Assembly: GCA_964424565.1 (NCBI GenBank)
Contig: CAYRIZ010000064.1
Location: 1 to 11,147, forward strand
Origin: Avisuccinivibrio sp964424565
Lineage (GTDB): Bacteria; Pseudomonadota; Gammaproteobacteria; Enterobacterales; Succinivibrionaceae
Length of the DNA: 11,147 nt
Direction of reading: 5' to 3'
Under the pieces are notes generated by a model. It was not told the DNA's origin. It ran no database searches and saw only the letters and a list, made by a program, of their open reading frames with translations. The first letter of the stretch is position 1; each line of letters starts with the position of its first letter. The position numbers were made by a program, and so were the translations under genes. Shown piece by piece: positions 1 through 6,648 of the stretch.

Positions 1-204
1 TCAGCGCAACTGTCTTGCCCTGTTTGGATGCCGATATCCGGTGAGCGGCTATGATGCCGATGTCTTTGGCTAATAGGCGGCAGCAGGCAGGCAAGCCACA
101 TGGCTGGGAAAAAAGTGATGCCTAGTTGGAAAAGGTTCCGGCTTGAAGTACGGGGGCCTGGTCCCCTGCAGCCTGGGAAGACTGCAGGATCTGCCAGAAT
201 CACA
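1..204. other. left-edge segment without a supportable gene
   Basis: No convincing gene is visible here. One plus-strand frame runs open from the left edge to a TAA at 71-73 and could be the last 23 codons of a gene outside the window, but the peptide is not recognisable. Two GC-rich inverted repeats follow the thioredoxin gene in its direction of transcription: CCTGCAG/CTGCAGG (165-171 with 182-188) and GGGG/CCCC (152-155 with 163-166). Neither is followed by a T-run, so I do not call them terminators. Confidence 0.4.
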
Positions 205-522
205 TCACAGCTGTGACTTAATCCAGGCTGTCAGCTCGTCCGGCTGATCATAGGCAATCATGCGCCGATCCTTAAGCTCTCCTGCCACAAAGATCAGCAG
301 CGAGGGAATGGTTTGTACATCGTAACGGTCATCCACCCCGACGGCTGCATCTACATCTACTATATTGAGATTAATCCCCAGGGATTTTTCCCATTCCAGC
401 AGACGCGGCTCCTGCACTTTGCAGTAAGGACACCAGGCGGCAGTAAAGAGCGCAAACTGCACGCCGTGGCCGCCGAGCACAGTGGCATCAAAAGCCTCGG
501 CACTGTTGATATGACTTAACAT
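205..522 (-). CDS. thioredoxin-family protein, CPYC active site
   Basis: A 105-residue single-domain thioredoxin-fold protein, probably a cytoplasmic thiol-disulfide oxidoreductase; no signal peptide is visible. The redox motif WCPYCK places the cysteines at about residues 31 and 34. The cis-proline that packs against the active site lies in TIPS at about 73, followed by the usual strand and a C-terminal helix. Length is normal for thioredoxin (about 105-110). The CPYC pair is more typical of glutaredoxins than of thioredoxin (CGPC), so the partner could differ from that of canonical TrxA. I chose the ATG at 522 over an upstream in-frame start at 561 because AGGAG lies 8 bases before it and the extra 13 residues do not look like thioredoxin. 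It lies 132 bp downstream of the fumarase on the same strand, beyond a terminator hairpin, so it is probably transcribed separately or by readthrough. The substrate is unknown. Confidence 0.85.
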   Translation of the reverse strand: MLSHINSAEAFDATVLGGHGVQFALFTAAWCPYCKVQEPRLLEWEKSLGINLNIVDVDAAVGVDDRYDVQTIPSLLIFVAGELKDRRMIAYDQPDELTAWIKSQL

Positions 523-562
523 CAAAATATCTCCTAAAGCTGCACAAATACCAGATAACAAA

Positions 563-600
563 AGGCAGCCCGTCTGAGCTGCCTGATGATTTTTCTTTTA
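563..600 (-). terminator. hairpin terminator downstream of the fumarase gene
   Basis: A 7-bp stem, AGGCAGC/GCTGCCT (563-569 with 578-584), with an 8-nt loop. Reading the minus strand, the stem is followed by TTTTGTT, fitting termination of fumarase transcription. On the plus strand the sequence after the stem is also T-rich (TTTTTCTTTT, 590-599), so it could act in both directions. A second inverted repeat, TCAGAGG/CCTCTGA (603-609 with 626-632), precedes it in the fumarase 3' region. Confidence 0.65.
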
Positions 601-654
601 CTTCAGAGGCCTTCCGGCTCCCTGCCCTCTGATCCTGAAGGCGGGAGGGAGGTA

Positions 655-2184
655 TTAGACATACTTGAAGCCTATTTCCTTGATCTTTTCAGACCAAATC
701 TTCGGACCTACGGCATGAATATTGTTGCCCTGGGAGTCCACAGCCACGGTTACCGGCATGTCTACTACCTTAAACTCGTGAATGGCTTCCATGCCCAGAT
801 CTTCAAAGGCCAGCACTTTGGCGCTCTTGATGGCCTTGGAGACCAGGTAGGCGGCACCGCCTACAGCCATGAGGTAGGCCGCGCCATGCTTCTTGATGCT
901 CTCCACGGCAGCCGGACCGCGCTCAGATTTGCCTATCATGCCGAACAGACCGGTCTCAGCCAGCATGGTCTCCACAAACTTGTCCATACGGGTGGAAGTG
1001 GTGGGACCTGCCGGGCCTACCACCTCATCGCCTACGGCAGGAACCGGGCCTACGTAGTAGATGAGCTTGCCGTGGAAATCCACGCCTTCAGGCAGCGGCT
1101 CACCCTTGGCAATCATGTCGCAGATGCGCTTGTGGGCAGCATCACGGCCGGTCAGAATGGTACCGGTCAGCAGCAGGGTATCACCCATCTTCCAGGTGGC
1201 GATCTCTTCCTTGGTCAGGGTATCCAGATTGACTCTCTTCACATCGCCAGAGGCACCGCCGATCTCAATATCGGGGTAGTCATCCAGGGAAGGAGGATCG
1301 AAGTGGGCCGGACCGGAGCCGTCGAGCTCAAAGTCGATGTGGCGGGTGGCGGCGCAGTTGGGGATAATGGTGGTGGCCTTGGATACGGCGTGGCAGGGAT
1401 AGGTCTTGACCTTGACGTCCAGCACGGTGGTCAGGCCGCCCAGACCCTGGGCACCTATACCCAGACGGTTGATCTTGTCGTACAGCTCCAGACGCAGCTC
1501 TTCATCGGCATTCTGCGGGCCGCGGGCAATCAGCTCCTGAATGTCTATGGGATCATTGAGGGCTTCCTTGGCCAGGATGGCAGACTTCTCCGGAGTACCG
1601 CCTACACCTACGCCAATAATGCCCGGCGGGCACCAGCCGGCACCCATCTGCGGGATCTCGTGCAGGATCCAGTCCACTATGGAATCTGAAGGATTGAGCA
1701 TCTTCATGTGGGTCTTGTTCTCAGACCCGCCGCCCTTGGCAGCTATGGCCACTTCCACCTTGTCGCCGTGGATCATTTCAATATGCACTACGGCAGGGGA
1801 GTTGTCCTTGGTATTGACGCGCTTGCCCACCGGATCGGTGAGGACGGACTTTCTTAAGGGATTGGTCGGGCAGCAGTAAGCTCTTCTGGTACCCTCATCC
1901 ACCATCTCCTGCACGGTCATGTCGCCTTCAAAGCGCACATCCATACCAATCTTGACAAAGCAGGTCACGGCACCGGTATCCTGGCACAGCGGACGGTGGC
2001 CAATGGCGCACATCTTGGAATTGACCAGAATTTGGGCGATGGCTGCCTTGGCGGAGGGATTCTGCTCGAGCTCATAGGCCTTCTTCATGGCCGCCAGGAA
2101 ATCACGGGGATGATAATAGGAAATGAACTGCAGGGCCTCGTAGATGGAATCGATGAAGTCCTGCTGCTTAATTACGGTGGTCAT
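655..2184 (-). CDS. fumA: fumarate hydratase class I, iron-sulfur, single chain
   Basis: A class I (oxygen-labile, [4Fe-4S]) fumarase of 509 residues, interconverting fumarate and L-malate in the cytoplasm. The N-terminal catalytic domain (about 1-290) carries the three expected cluster cysteines: Cys67 in LCQDTG, Cys185 in GWCPPG and Cys277 in PNCAATRH. Their spacing (118 and 92) closely matches that recalled for E. coli FumA. The C-terminal domain (about 300-509) contains GDTLLLTG, the glycine/proline stretch YYVGPVPA and GPTTSTRMD. The two domains that form separate subunits in L-tartrate dehydratase (TtdA/TtdB) are fused here. Length fits the roughly 500-residue branch; E. coli FumA is 548. 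The start at 2184 follows AAGGAACG. It is divergent from the sugar-acid operon. In a fermentative anaerobe it would serve the reductive branch to succinate. Activity on tartrate or another C4 hydroxyacid cannot be excluded, given the neighbours. Confidence 0.93.
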   Translation of the reverse strand: MTTVIKQQDFIDSIYEALQFISYYHPRDFLAAMKKAYELEQNPSAKAAIAQILVNSKMCAIGHRPLCQDTGAVTCFVKIGMDVRFEGDMTVQEMVDEGTRRAYCCPTNPLRKSVLTDPVGKRVNTKDNSPAVVHIEMIHGDKVEVAIAAKGGGSENKTHMKMLNPSDSIVDWILHEIPQMGAGWCPPGIIGVGVGGTPEKSAILAKEALNDPIDIQELIARGPQNADEELRLELYDKINRLGIGAQGLGGLTTVLDVKVKTYPCHAVSKATTIIPNCAATRHIDFELDGSGPAHFDPPSLDDYPDIEIGGASGDVKRVNLDTLTKEEIATWKMGDTLLLTGTILTGRDAAHKRICDMIAKGEPLPEGVDFHGKLIYYVGPVPAVGDEVVGPAGPTTSTRMDKFVETMLAETGLFGMIGKSERGPAAVESIKKHGAAYLMAVGGAAYLVSKAIKSAKVLAFEDLGMEAIHEFKVVDMPVTVAVDSQGNNIHAVGPKIWSEKIKEIGFKYV

Positions 2185-2268
2185 AGACGTTCCTTATATT
2201 TATTCCGGGACAAAAATGTCTCCCCAGGCCTGCGCCCACAGGGGCCGGTCACAGGCTTACATGCAGAA

Positions 2269-2297
2269 ATTATAGCTTTTGTCCTTTGCTTTGACAT
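2269..2297 (-). promoter_or_regulatory. candidate promoter for the fumarase gene
   Basis: On the minus strand a perfect TATAAT lies at 2274-2269, giving a predicted start near 2262 and a leader of about 78 nt. The -35 position at 17-bp spacing (2297-2292) reads ATGTCA and matches consensus poorly. Just upstream is a T-rich stretch on the minus strand (about 2301-2315) that could act as an UP element. A good -10 with a poor -35 suggests activator dependence, but I see no clear FNR or ArcA site. This is consensus matching only. Confidence 0.5.
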
Positions 2298-2700
2298 CAC
2301 AAAAAAACAAAAAGTGTGCACCGCCCGGCAAAGGCTTGAGGGCGGCAGTAGCCGTTTCTTAGCTCTACCCTGCCGGCAAAGACTATCCTTCCTTCCCTCT
2401 GCCGCCCCCTGCCTCCCCCCCTGCCGGCTCAGAGCTGAAAATGCGCAGCCGCCGGCAGATCTGCTGCACAAATCTGCAGCCTGACAAAGCCCGGATGTCT
2501 GCAGTTTAAGCGCTCAGGGCACCGCTGCCGCCCGGTCTGCCTGTGCAGCTACCGCCACTGCCGCTGACTAAATGCGCGAAATCAATCATTTTGCAAAAAG
2601 CAACTGACATAGAGGTCAGACCTCTCACTGCCGGCAAAAAGTTCGAATTTTCAGGGGTTTTGCGGCTTTTTAAAGCACAATTGCGGCCAGTTGTCACAAC
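2298..2700. other. long non-coding stretch between divergent fumA and dtnK
   Basis: No supportable gene lies here; open frames on either strand are low-complexity and lack family resemblance. Visible structure includes a pyrimidine-rich, C-heavy plus-strand tract at about 2384-2423. CTGCCGGC occurs at 2370-2377, 2421-2428 and 2628-2635, and inverted at 2451-2458; the 2421/2451 pair could form an 8-bp GC stem with a 22-nt loop. Two short odd-length palindromes lie at 2611-2625 and at 2690-2700 (GTTGT-C-ACAAC). At about 400 bp it is unusually long for a bacterial intergenic gap and could hide a small RNA, but no promoter and terminator pair is evident. Confidence 0.5.
2611..2625. promoter_or_regulatory. 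15-bp perfect palindrome, GntR-like operator candidate
   Basis: AGAGGTC-A-GACCTCT is a perfect 7+1+7 inverted repeat. The core GGTC-N-GACC resembles operators bound by FadR-subfamily GntR regulators, which have GT-N3-AC cores. It lies about 155-170 bp upstream of the predicted start of the kinase operon and about 350 bp upstream of that of the fumarase. No GntR regulator is encoded in the window, so the link to any protein is inference. Confidence 0.35.
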
Positions 2701-2710
2701 AGGCGGCTTT

Positions 2711-2726
2711 CGTGAGAGTGCTCACA
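2711..2726. promoter_or_regulatory. CRP (cAMP receptor protein) binding site candidate
   Basis: CGTGA-GAGTGC-TCACA matches the CRP consensus TGTGA-N6-TCACA at 9 of 10 core positions. Its centre (2718.5) is about 61.5 bp upstream of the predicted transcription start near 2780, the classic class I activation position. Together with the three-gene uptake and catabolism operon downstream this supports catabolite control. Binding is not demonstrated. Confidence 0.65.
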
Positions 2727-2733
2727 TCGTGAC

Positions 2734-2750
2734 ATTTTAATGCTTAAAAT
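2734..2750. promoter_or_regulatory. 17-bp dyad overlapping the -35, operator candidate
   Basis: ATTTTAA-TGC-TTAAAAT is a perfect 7+3+7 inverted repeat centred at about -38 relative to the predicted start, so it covers the -35 element TTAAAA. A repressor bound here would exclude RNA polymerase. The convergent DeoR-family gene at the end of the operon is a candidate binder. The assignment is inference. Confidence 0.4.
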
Positions 2751-2773
2751 CGATCAATTTGATCTTGTATAAT
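2744..2773 (+). promoter_or_regulatory. candidate sigma70 promoter of the sugar-acid operon
   Basis: A perfect -10 TATAAT (2768-2773) lies 18 bp from the -35-like TTAAAA (2744-2749; 4 of 6 match to TTGACA). The predicted start is near 2779-2781, giving a leader of about 33 nt before the kinase ATG at 2813. A weak -35 with a CRP site at -61.5 fits an activator-dependent class I promoter. Confidence 0.65.
2752..2764. promoter_or_regulatory. 13-bp dyad between -35 and -10, operator candidate
   Basis: GATCAA-T-TTGATC is a perfect inverted repeat centred at about -22, inside the promoter spacer. The half-site order (ATCAA then TTGAT) is the reverse of an FNR box, so it is not FNR. A regulator of the downstream operon, probably the DeoR-family protein, is the simplest candidate, but the cognate protein is unknown. 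Confidence 0.4.
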
Positions 2774-2812
2774 CATTTACGTCACCAATCCAATCCCTGC
2801 CGGAGATCTTCC

Positions 2813-4120
2813 ATGCCTCAATGTATAGTTATTGCAGATGATTTGACCGGAGGCAATGCCACCGGAGTGCTGCTGCGGCAGCTCAATTACCGGGCGCTGA
2901 GTGTGCTCAACGCCGCAGATGTCAGTCAGGAGGATTTCAGAGATCTCGACTGCCTCATCTGTCCTACCGACAGCCGGGCCGTAAGTCCGCAGGAGGCCTG
3001 CCGCCGGGTCAGGGAGAGCGTGCAGAAATTTGCCGGTCCTGAAACCCGCGTTTTTGCCAAGCGCATTGACAGCACCATGCGCGGCAATATAGGCGCGGAA
3101 ATAGATGCCATGCTCGATGCCCTGGGGGACGACTACGTAGCCGTGCTGGCCCCGGCCTTTCCTTCTTCAGGGAGGGTGGTCTGCGGCGGCTATATGCTGG
3201 TCCATGGCACCCTGCTGCACAAAACCGATATAGCCATAGATCCCAAAACCCCGGTCAAACAGTCTGAAATTGTCCCGCTGGTAGCCGCCCAGAGCCGCCT
3301 GCAGATTCACTCCTTTTTCATCCGCGATTTGATGCATGGCAAACATGCCCTGGCCGAGCAGATGCAGGCTGCCGTGGCCGCCGGCGCGCGCATTTTGAGC
3401 TTTGACTGCCTCACGCAGGAAGATCTGGAATTAATAGCCGATGCCTGCATTACCTCAGGCCTGAAGATTGCCGCCGTGGATCCCGGGGTCTTTACCGCCA
3501 CCTATGCCCGCAAGGTCATTCCGCCGCGCAGCAGCAGTACCGGCCGCCGCCGGGTCCTGGGCGTGATCGGCACGGTGCATCCGCTGGCCAAGGTGCAGCT
3601 GGATGAGCTCATGCTCTCGCAGCGCCTCAACAGCGCCGTGGTGCAGACAGCTGAACTGATCGAAAGCCCGGAGCGGCGCGAGGCGGAAATAGCGCGCGTC
3701 TGCAGTGAAATTCTCTCCCGCCACGATAAATTTGCCGTTTCCGTGGTCACCGGCGACGGGCTGATGCCGGAAAAACGCATCAACTTTACCCCCTATCTGC
3801 AGCGCTACCACTGTAGCCTGGATGAAGTCACCTCCCTGATCAATGACGCCTTTGGGGAGATCACCCTGCGCATTCTGCAGCAGGCTCCGGATTTCCGCGG
3901 CATCTACAGCAGCGGCGGCGACATTACCGTGGCCGTATGCCGCAAGGTGCAGACCTCAGGCATAGATCTGCAGGCCGAGGTACTGCCGCTGGCCGCCTTC
4001 GGTACCTTTATGGACGGGCCTTTTCAGGGGGTGCAGATCATCACCAAGGGCGGCAGTCAGGGCGGCAGCGATGCCATAGTGCAGTGCATCAACTATTTGA
4101 AAAAAAGTCTTTATATCTGA
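2813..4120 (+). CDS. dtnK: four-carbon acid sugar kinase (DUF1537), D-threonate/D-erythronate kinase type
   Basis: A 435-residue kinase of the DUF1537/four-carbon acid sugar kinase family, expected to phosphorylate a C4 aldonate (D-threonate or D-erythronate) at O4 using ATP in the cytoplasm. The N-terminal substrate domain shows VIADDLTGG (6-14), the TDSR motif (52-55), KRIDSTMRGNIGAEID (83-98) and APAFPSSGR (113-121). The C-terminal nucleotide domain shows VVTGDG (311-316), SSGGDIT (366-372), the FMDGP loop (399-403) and TKGGSQGG (411-418). The start at 2813 is preceded by GGAG at 7-8 bases; the open frame extends 18 codons further upstream, but that part lies over the promoter and lacks similarity. 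The usual GAND-TG after the ADDxTG motif reads GGNATG, so the aspartate is an alanine. pdxA2 follows after 27 bp. D-threonate or D-erythronate activity is inferred from the PdxA2 neighbour; which one cannot be told from sequence. Confidence 0.88.
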   Translation: MPQCIVIADDLTGGNATGVLLRQLNYRALSVLNAADVSQEDFRDLDCLICPTDSRAVSPQEACRRVRESVQKFAGPETRVFAKRIDSTMRGNIGAEIDAMLDALGDDYVAVLAPAFPSSGRVVCGGYMLVHGTLLHKTDIAIDPKTPVKQSEIVPLVAAQSRLQIHSFFIRDLMHGKHALAEQMQAAVAAGARILSFDCLTQEDLELIADACITSGLKIAAVDPGVFTATYARKVIPPRSSSTGRRRVLGVIGTVHPLAKVQLDELMLSQRLNSAVVQTAELIESPERREAEIARVCSEILSRHDKFAVSVVTGDGLMPEKRINFTPYLQRYHCSLDEVTSLINDAFGEITLRILQQAPDFRGIYSSGGDITVAVCRKVQTSGIDLQAEVLPLAAFGTFMDGPFQGVQIITKGGSQGGSDAIVQCINYLKKSLYI

Positions 4121-4147
4121 GTTTAAGTTTATTTCTAAGGAGCATTT

Positions 4148-5146
4148 ATGACCAAGCCGATTATTGCAGTACCCACCGGTGATCCTGCAGGCGTAGGACC
4201 GGAAATTACCGTCAAGGCGCTGGTCAGTCCCGAGGTTGCCGCCTGTGCCAGGGTGGTAGCCATAGGCGACGGCCGGGTGATGCAGCAGGCAGTGGATCTG
4301 GTAGGAGCCGATCTGCAGATTAAGCCAATCAATCAGGTCAGTGAGGCTGACTTTGCCCCCGGCATACTCAACCTTATAGATCTTGACAATGTGGACATGG
4401 AGCAGTTTGCCTACGGCCGCGTCAGCGGCATGTGCGGCAAAGCCGCCTATGCCTATATAGCCCGCAGTATAGAGCTGGCCATGCAGCGCAAGGTGGATGC
4501 CGTGGCCACCACCCCCATCAACAAGGAATCCCTGCATGCCGGCGGCGTGCCCTTTATAGGACATACAGAAATTTTCGGGGCCCTGACCCATACGGCAGAT
4601 CCGCTGACCATGTTCGAGACCCGCGGCCTGCGGGTGTTCTTCCTGACCCGCCATTTGTCCCTGCTGCAGATGCTGGGACAAATCAAAAAGGACCGCATCA
4701 TAGATTATGTACAGCGCTGCACCGAGGCCCTGCGCCGGCTGGGCGTGACTGAAGGCACCATGGCTGTGGCCGGGCTCAATCCGCATTCAGGCGAGCACGG
4801 CCTGTTCGGCTGGGAGGAGGTAAATGAAATTGCCCCGGCTGTGGAGGAGCTGCAGCAGATGGGTTATGCCGTGGCCGGTCCGGTGCCGGCGGACAGCGTC
4901 TTCCATCTGGCCGCCTGCGGCCGCTTCAACTCCGTGCTGTCCCTGTATCACGATCAGGGCCACATAGCCACCAAGACCCTGGACTTTGAGCGCACGATTT
5001 CTGTAACCAATGGCATGCCTATTCTGCGCACCTCAGTAGATCATGGTACGGCCTTTGATATTGCAGGAAAGGGCATAGTCAGTGCCGTCAGCATGATTGA
5101 AGCCATAGTGCTGGCCGCCAGATATGCCCCCTATTTCACCCGCTGA
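4148..5146 (+). CDS. pdxA2: PdxA2-type 4-phospho-D-threonate/erythronate dehydrogenase
   Basis: A 332-residue NAD-dependent dehydrogenase of the PdxA family. The characterised PdxA2 branch oxidises 4-phospho-D-threonate or 4-phospho-D-erythronate at C3, and the 3-keto acid loses CO2 to give dihydroxyacetone phosphate. Family marks are GDPAGVGPE near the N terminus (11-19), TTPINKE (121-127), GHTE (138-141), NPHSGE (211-216), YHDQGH (267-272) and DHGTAFD (298-304). The metal-binding histidines fall at 139, 268 and 299. AAGGAG lies 6 bases before the ATG. Length is normal for PdxA (about 330). The alternative role is 4-hydroxythreonine-4-phosphate dehydrogenase in vitamin B6 synthesis. I prefer the catabolic assignment because the gene sits between a DUF1537 kinase and a GntP permease, the established layout of sugar-acid clusters. 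Confidence 0.9.
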   Translation: MTKPIIAVPTGDPAGVGPEITVKALVSPEVAACARVVAIGDGRVMQQAVDLVGADLQIKPINQVSEADFAPGILNLIDLDNVDMEQFAYGRVSGMCGKAAYAYIARSIELAMQRKVDAVATTPINKESLHAGGVPFIGHTEIFGALTHTADPLTMFETRGLRVFFLTRHLSLLQMLGQIKKDRIIDYVQRCTEALRRLGVTEGTMAVAGLNPHSGEHGLFGWEEVNEIAPAVEELQQMGYAVAGPVPADSVFHLAACGRFNSVLSLYHDQGHIATKTLDFERTISVTNGMPILRTSVDHGTAFDIAGKGIVSAVSMIEAIVLAARYAPYFTR

Positions 5147-5196
5147 CACACAACGAGGCCTTCATCTTGTGAGGTGAGGGCCTGAGGAGAGTGCAT

Positions 5197-6600
5197 ATGA
5201 TAGAAGGCTTGAGTGGAGATCGCATGCTGATCGGTCTGCTGATCGGCATTGTCTTTCTCATCTATGTAATATTGAAGACCAAAATTCAAAGCTTCATAGC
5301 TTTGATTATGTGTACCATCATAGTAGGTCTCATAGGCGGCATGCCCCTGACCAATACGGTGATCAACGGTCAGACCGTCAGTATCACCAATTCCATTACC
5401 ACCGGCTTCGGCGGTACGCTGGGCAGCATAGGCATTATCATCGGCTTCGGCGTGATCATGGGGCAGATCTTTGAGGCCACCGGTGCGGCCAAACGCATGG
5501 CCTTTACCTTCCTGCGGCTGTTCGGTCAAAAGCGGGAAGAGGACGCCATGGCTCTGACCGGGTTCTTTGTGTCCATTCCCATCTTCTGTGATTCCGGCTT
5601 CGTGATCCTCTCACCTATCGCAAAAGCCATATCACAGGCAGTCAGGAAATCCGTCATCGGCCTTGGCGTCGCATTGGGTGCCGGCCTGGTCATCACGCAC
5701 ACCATGGTGCCCCCTACCCCGGGGCCGCTGGGTGTCTGCGGTATATTCAACATAGACGTGGGTCAGTTCATTCTCGTGGCCCTGGTGCTGTCCATACCTA
5801 TGACCTTAGGCTGTCTTCTTTATGCCAAGTATTATATCCCCAGGAAACTTTTTCGCATCCCCAATGAACAGGGCGAAATAGTGGATGTGCCGCCTTGCCG
5901 GCCTGATTTTTCCTCCCTGCTCCAGGAAGATCTCTCAAAGGTCCCCGGTACTTTTGAGGCCTTTGCCCCGCTGGTGCTTCCCATAGTGCTGATCCTGATC
6001 AACACTGTCTCCTCTGCCCTGGGCTTCACCTCCGGTCCCATGGCCTTCTTCATTTTCCTCGGTCAGCCCATAGTGGCCGTAGGCATAGGCGTGCTCCTCT
6101 CCATCTTTACCCTGGCCCGCCGCCTGGATCGGCACACTGCTCTGGCTGAAATGGAAAAAGGCATGGCCCAGGCAGGCGTCATCATGCTGGTCACCGGTGG
6201 CGGCGGTGCCCTGGGGCAGATCATCAAGGACTCCGGTCTGGGTACCTATATGGCCCAGGGGCTGGCCTCAGCCAGCATCCCCATCATTATCCTGCCGCTG
6301 GTGATAGCCACCGTGATGCGCTTCATTCAGGGCTCGGGTACCGTGGCCATGACCACTGCCGCCAGTATTTCCGCCCCCATAGTCATAGCCGCCGGTGTGG
6401 ATCCTGTGTTCGGGGCCATAGCCTGCTGCGTGGGCTCGCTGTTCTTCTCCTACTTCAATGACAGCATGTTCTGGGTGGTCAACCGTATGCTGGGCGTCAG
6501 GGAAGTAAAGGAGCAGATTCTGGTCTGGTCCATTCCTACCACCATTGCCTGGGCCATAGGCATTGTGGAGGTGTTGCTGCTGGATATTTTCTGGTTCTAA
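5197..6600 (+). CDS. GntP-family sugar-acid:H+ symporter
   Basis: A 467-residue polytopic inner-membrane permease of the gluconate:H+ symporter (GntP) family. By context it imports the four-carbon acid that the kinase and PdxA2 degrade. Hydrophobic segments run along almost the whole chain, starting at about residues 11-26. Family marks are FCDSGFVILSPIA (130-142), ITHTMVPPTPGPLG (166-179) and QGSGTVAMTTAAS (378-390). A hydrophilic loop lies at about 213-254. Length is near the family norm (about 440-470). I chose ATG 5197 because GAGGAG lies 7 bases upstream; the in-frame GTG at 5191 would be only one base from that site. The gap after pdxA2 is 50 bp and can fold into a hairpin abutting the ribosome site. 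It is the last gene of the operon. Family is certain; substrate is inferred. Confidence 0.9.
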   Translation: MIEGLSGDRMLIGLLIGIVFLIYVILKTKIQSFIALIMCTIIVGLIGGMPLTNTVINGQTVSITNSITTGFGGTLGSIGIIIGFGVIMGQIFEATGAAKRMAFTFLRLFGQKREEDAMALTGFFVSIPIFCDSGFVILSPIAKAISQAVRKSVIGLGVALGAGLVITHTMVPPTPGPLGVCGIFNIDVGQFILVALVLSIPMTLGCLLYAKYYIPRKLFRIPNEQGEIVDVPPCRPDFSSLLQEDLSKVPGTFEAFAPLVLPIVLILINTVSSALGFTSGPMAFFIFLGQPIVAVGIGVLLSIFTLARRLDRHTALAEMEKGMAQAGVIMLVTGGGGALGQIIKDSGLGTYMAQGLASASIPIIILPLVIATVMRFIQGSGTVAMTTAASISAPIVIAAGVDPVFGAIACCVGSLFFSYFNDSMFWVVNRMLGVREVKEQILVWSIPTTIAWAIGIVEVLLLDIFWF

Positions 6601-6648
6601 GCTGCAGCAGCCGGCAAGGCCGTTTAAACCTTATAACGCTCTCAACTC

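Noticed and set aside
2..73. Possible C-terminal end of a plus-strand gene at the left edge
   Set aside because: Only 23 codons are visible and the peptide is unrecognisable. Another plus frame is also open at the edge, so chance is a sufficient explanation.
586..1689. 367-codon open frame on the plus strand
   Set aside because: It lies fully antisense within the fumarase gene and its 3' flank, with no recognisable domain. Codon bias of the real gene keeps this frame open.
2181..2471. 96-codon minus-strand frame just upstream of the fumarase
   Set aside because: It spans the fumarase promoter candidate, overlaps its start codon and is low-complexity basic and cysteine-rich sequence with no recognisable motif.
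2752..2764. FNR box at the kinase promoter
   Set aside because: The half-sites are in the wrong order (ATCAA then TTGAT, one base apart) compared with TTGAT-N4-ATCAA.
3956..4786. 276-codon open frame on the minus strand
   Set aside because: It is antisense to the end of dtnK and the first two thirds of pdxA2, both strongly supported. The peptide is rich in Gly, His and Gln in the way typical of shadow frames.
4148..5146. PdxA for vitamin B6 synthesis
   Set aside because: The motifs do not exclude it, but the neighbours (DUF1537 kinase and GntP permease in one operon) are the known context of catabolic PdxA2.
5191..5196. GTG start two codons upstream of the permease ATG
   Set aside because: It leaves only one base between GAGGAG and the start; ATG 5197 has proper 7-base spacing.
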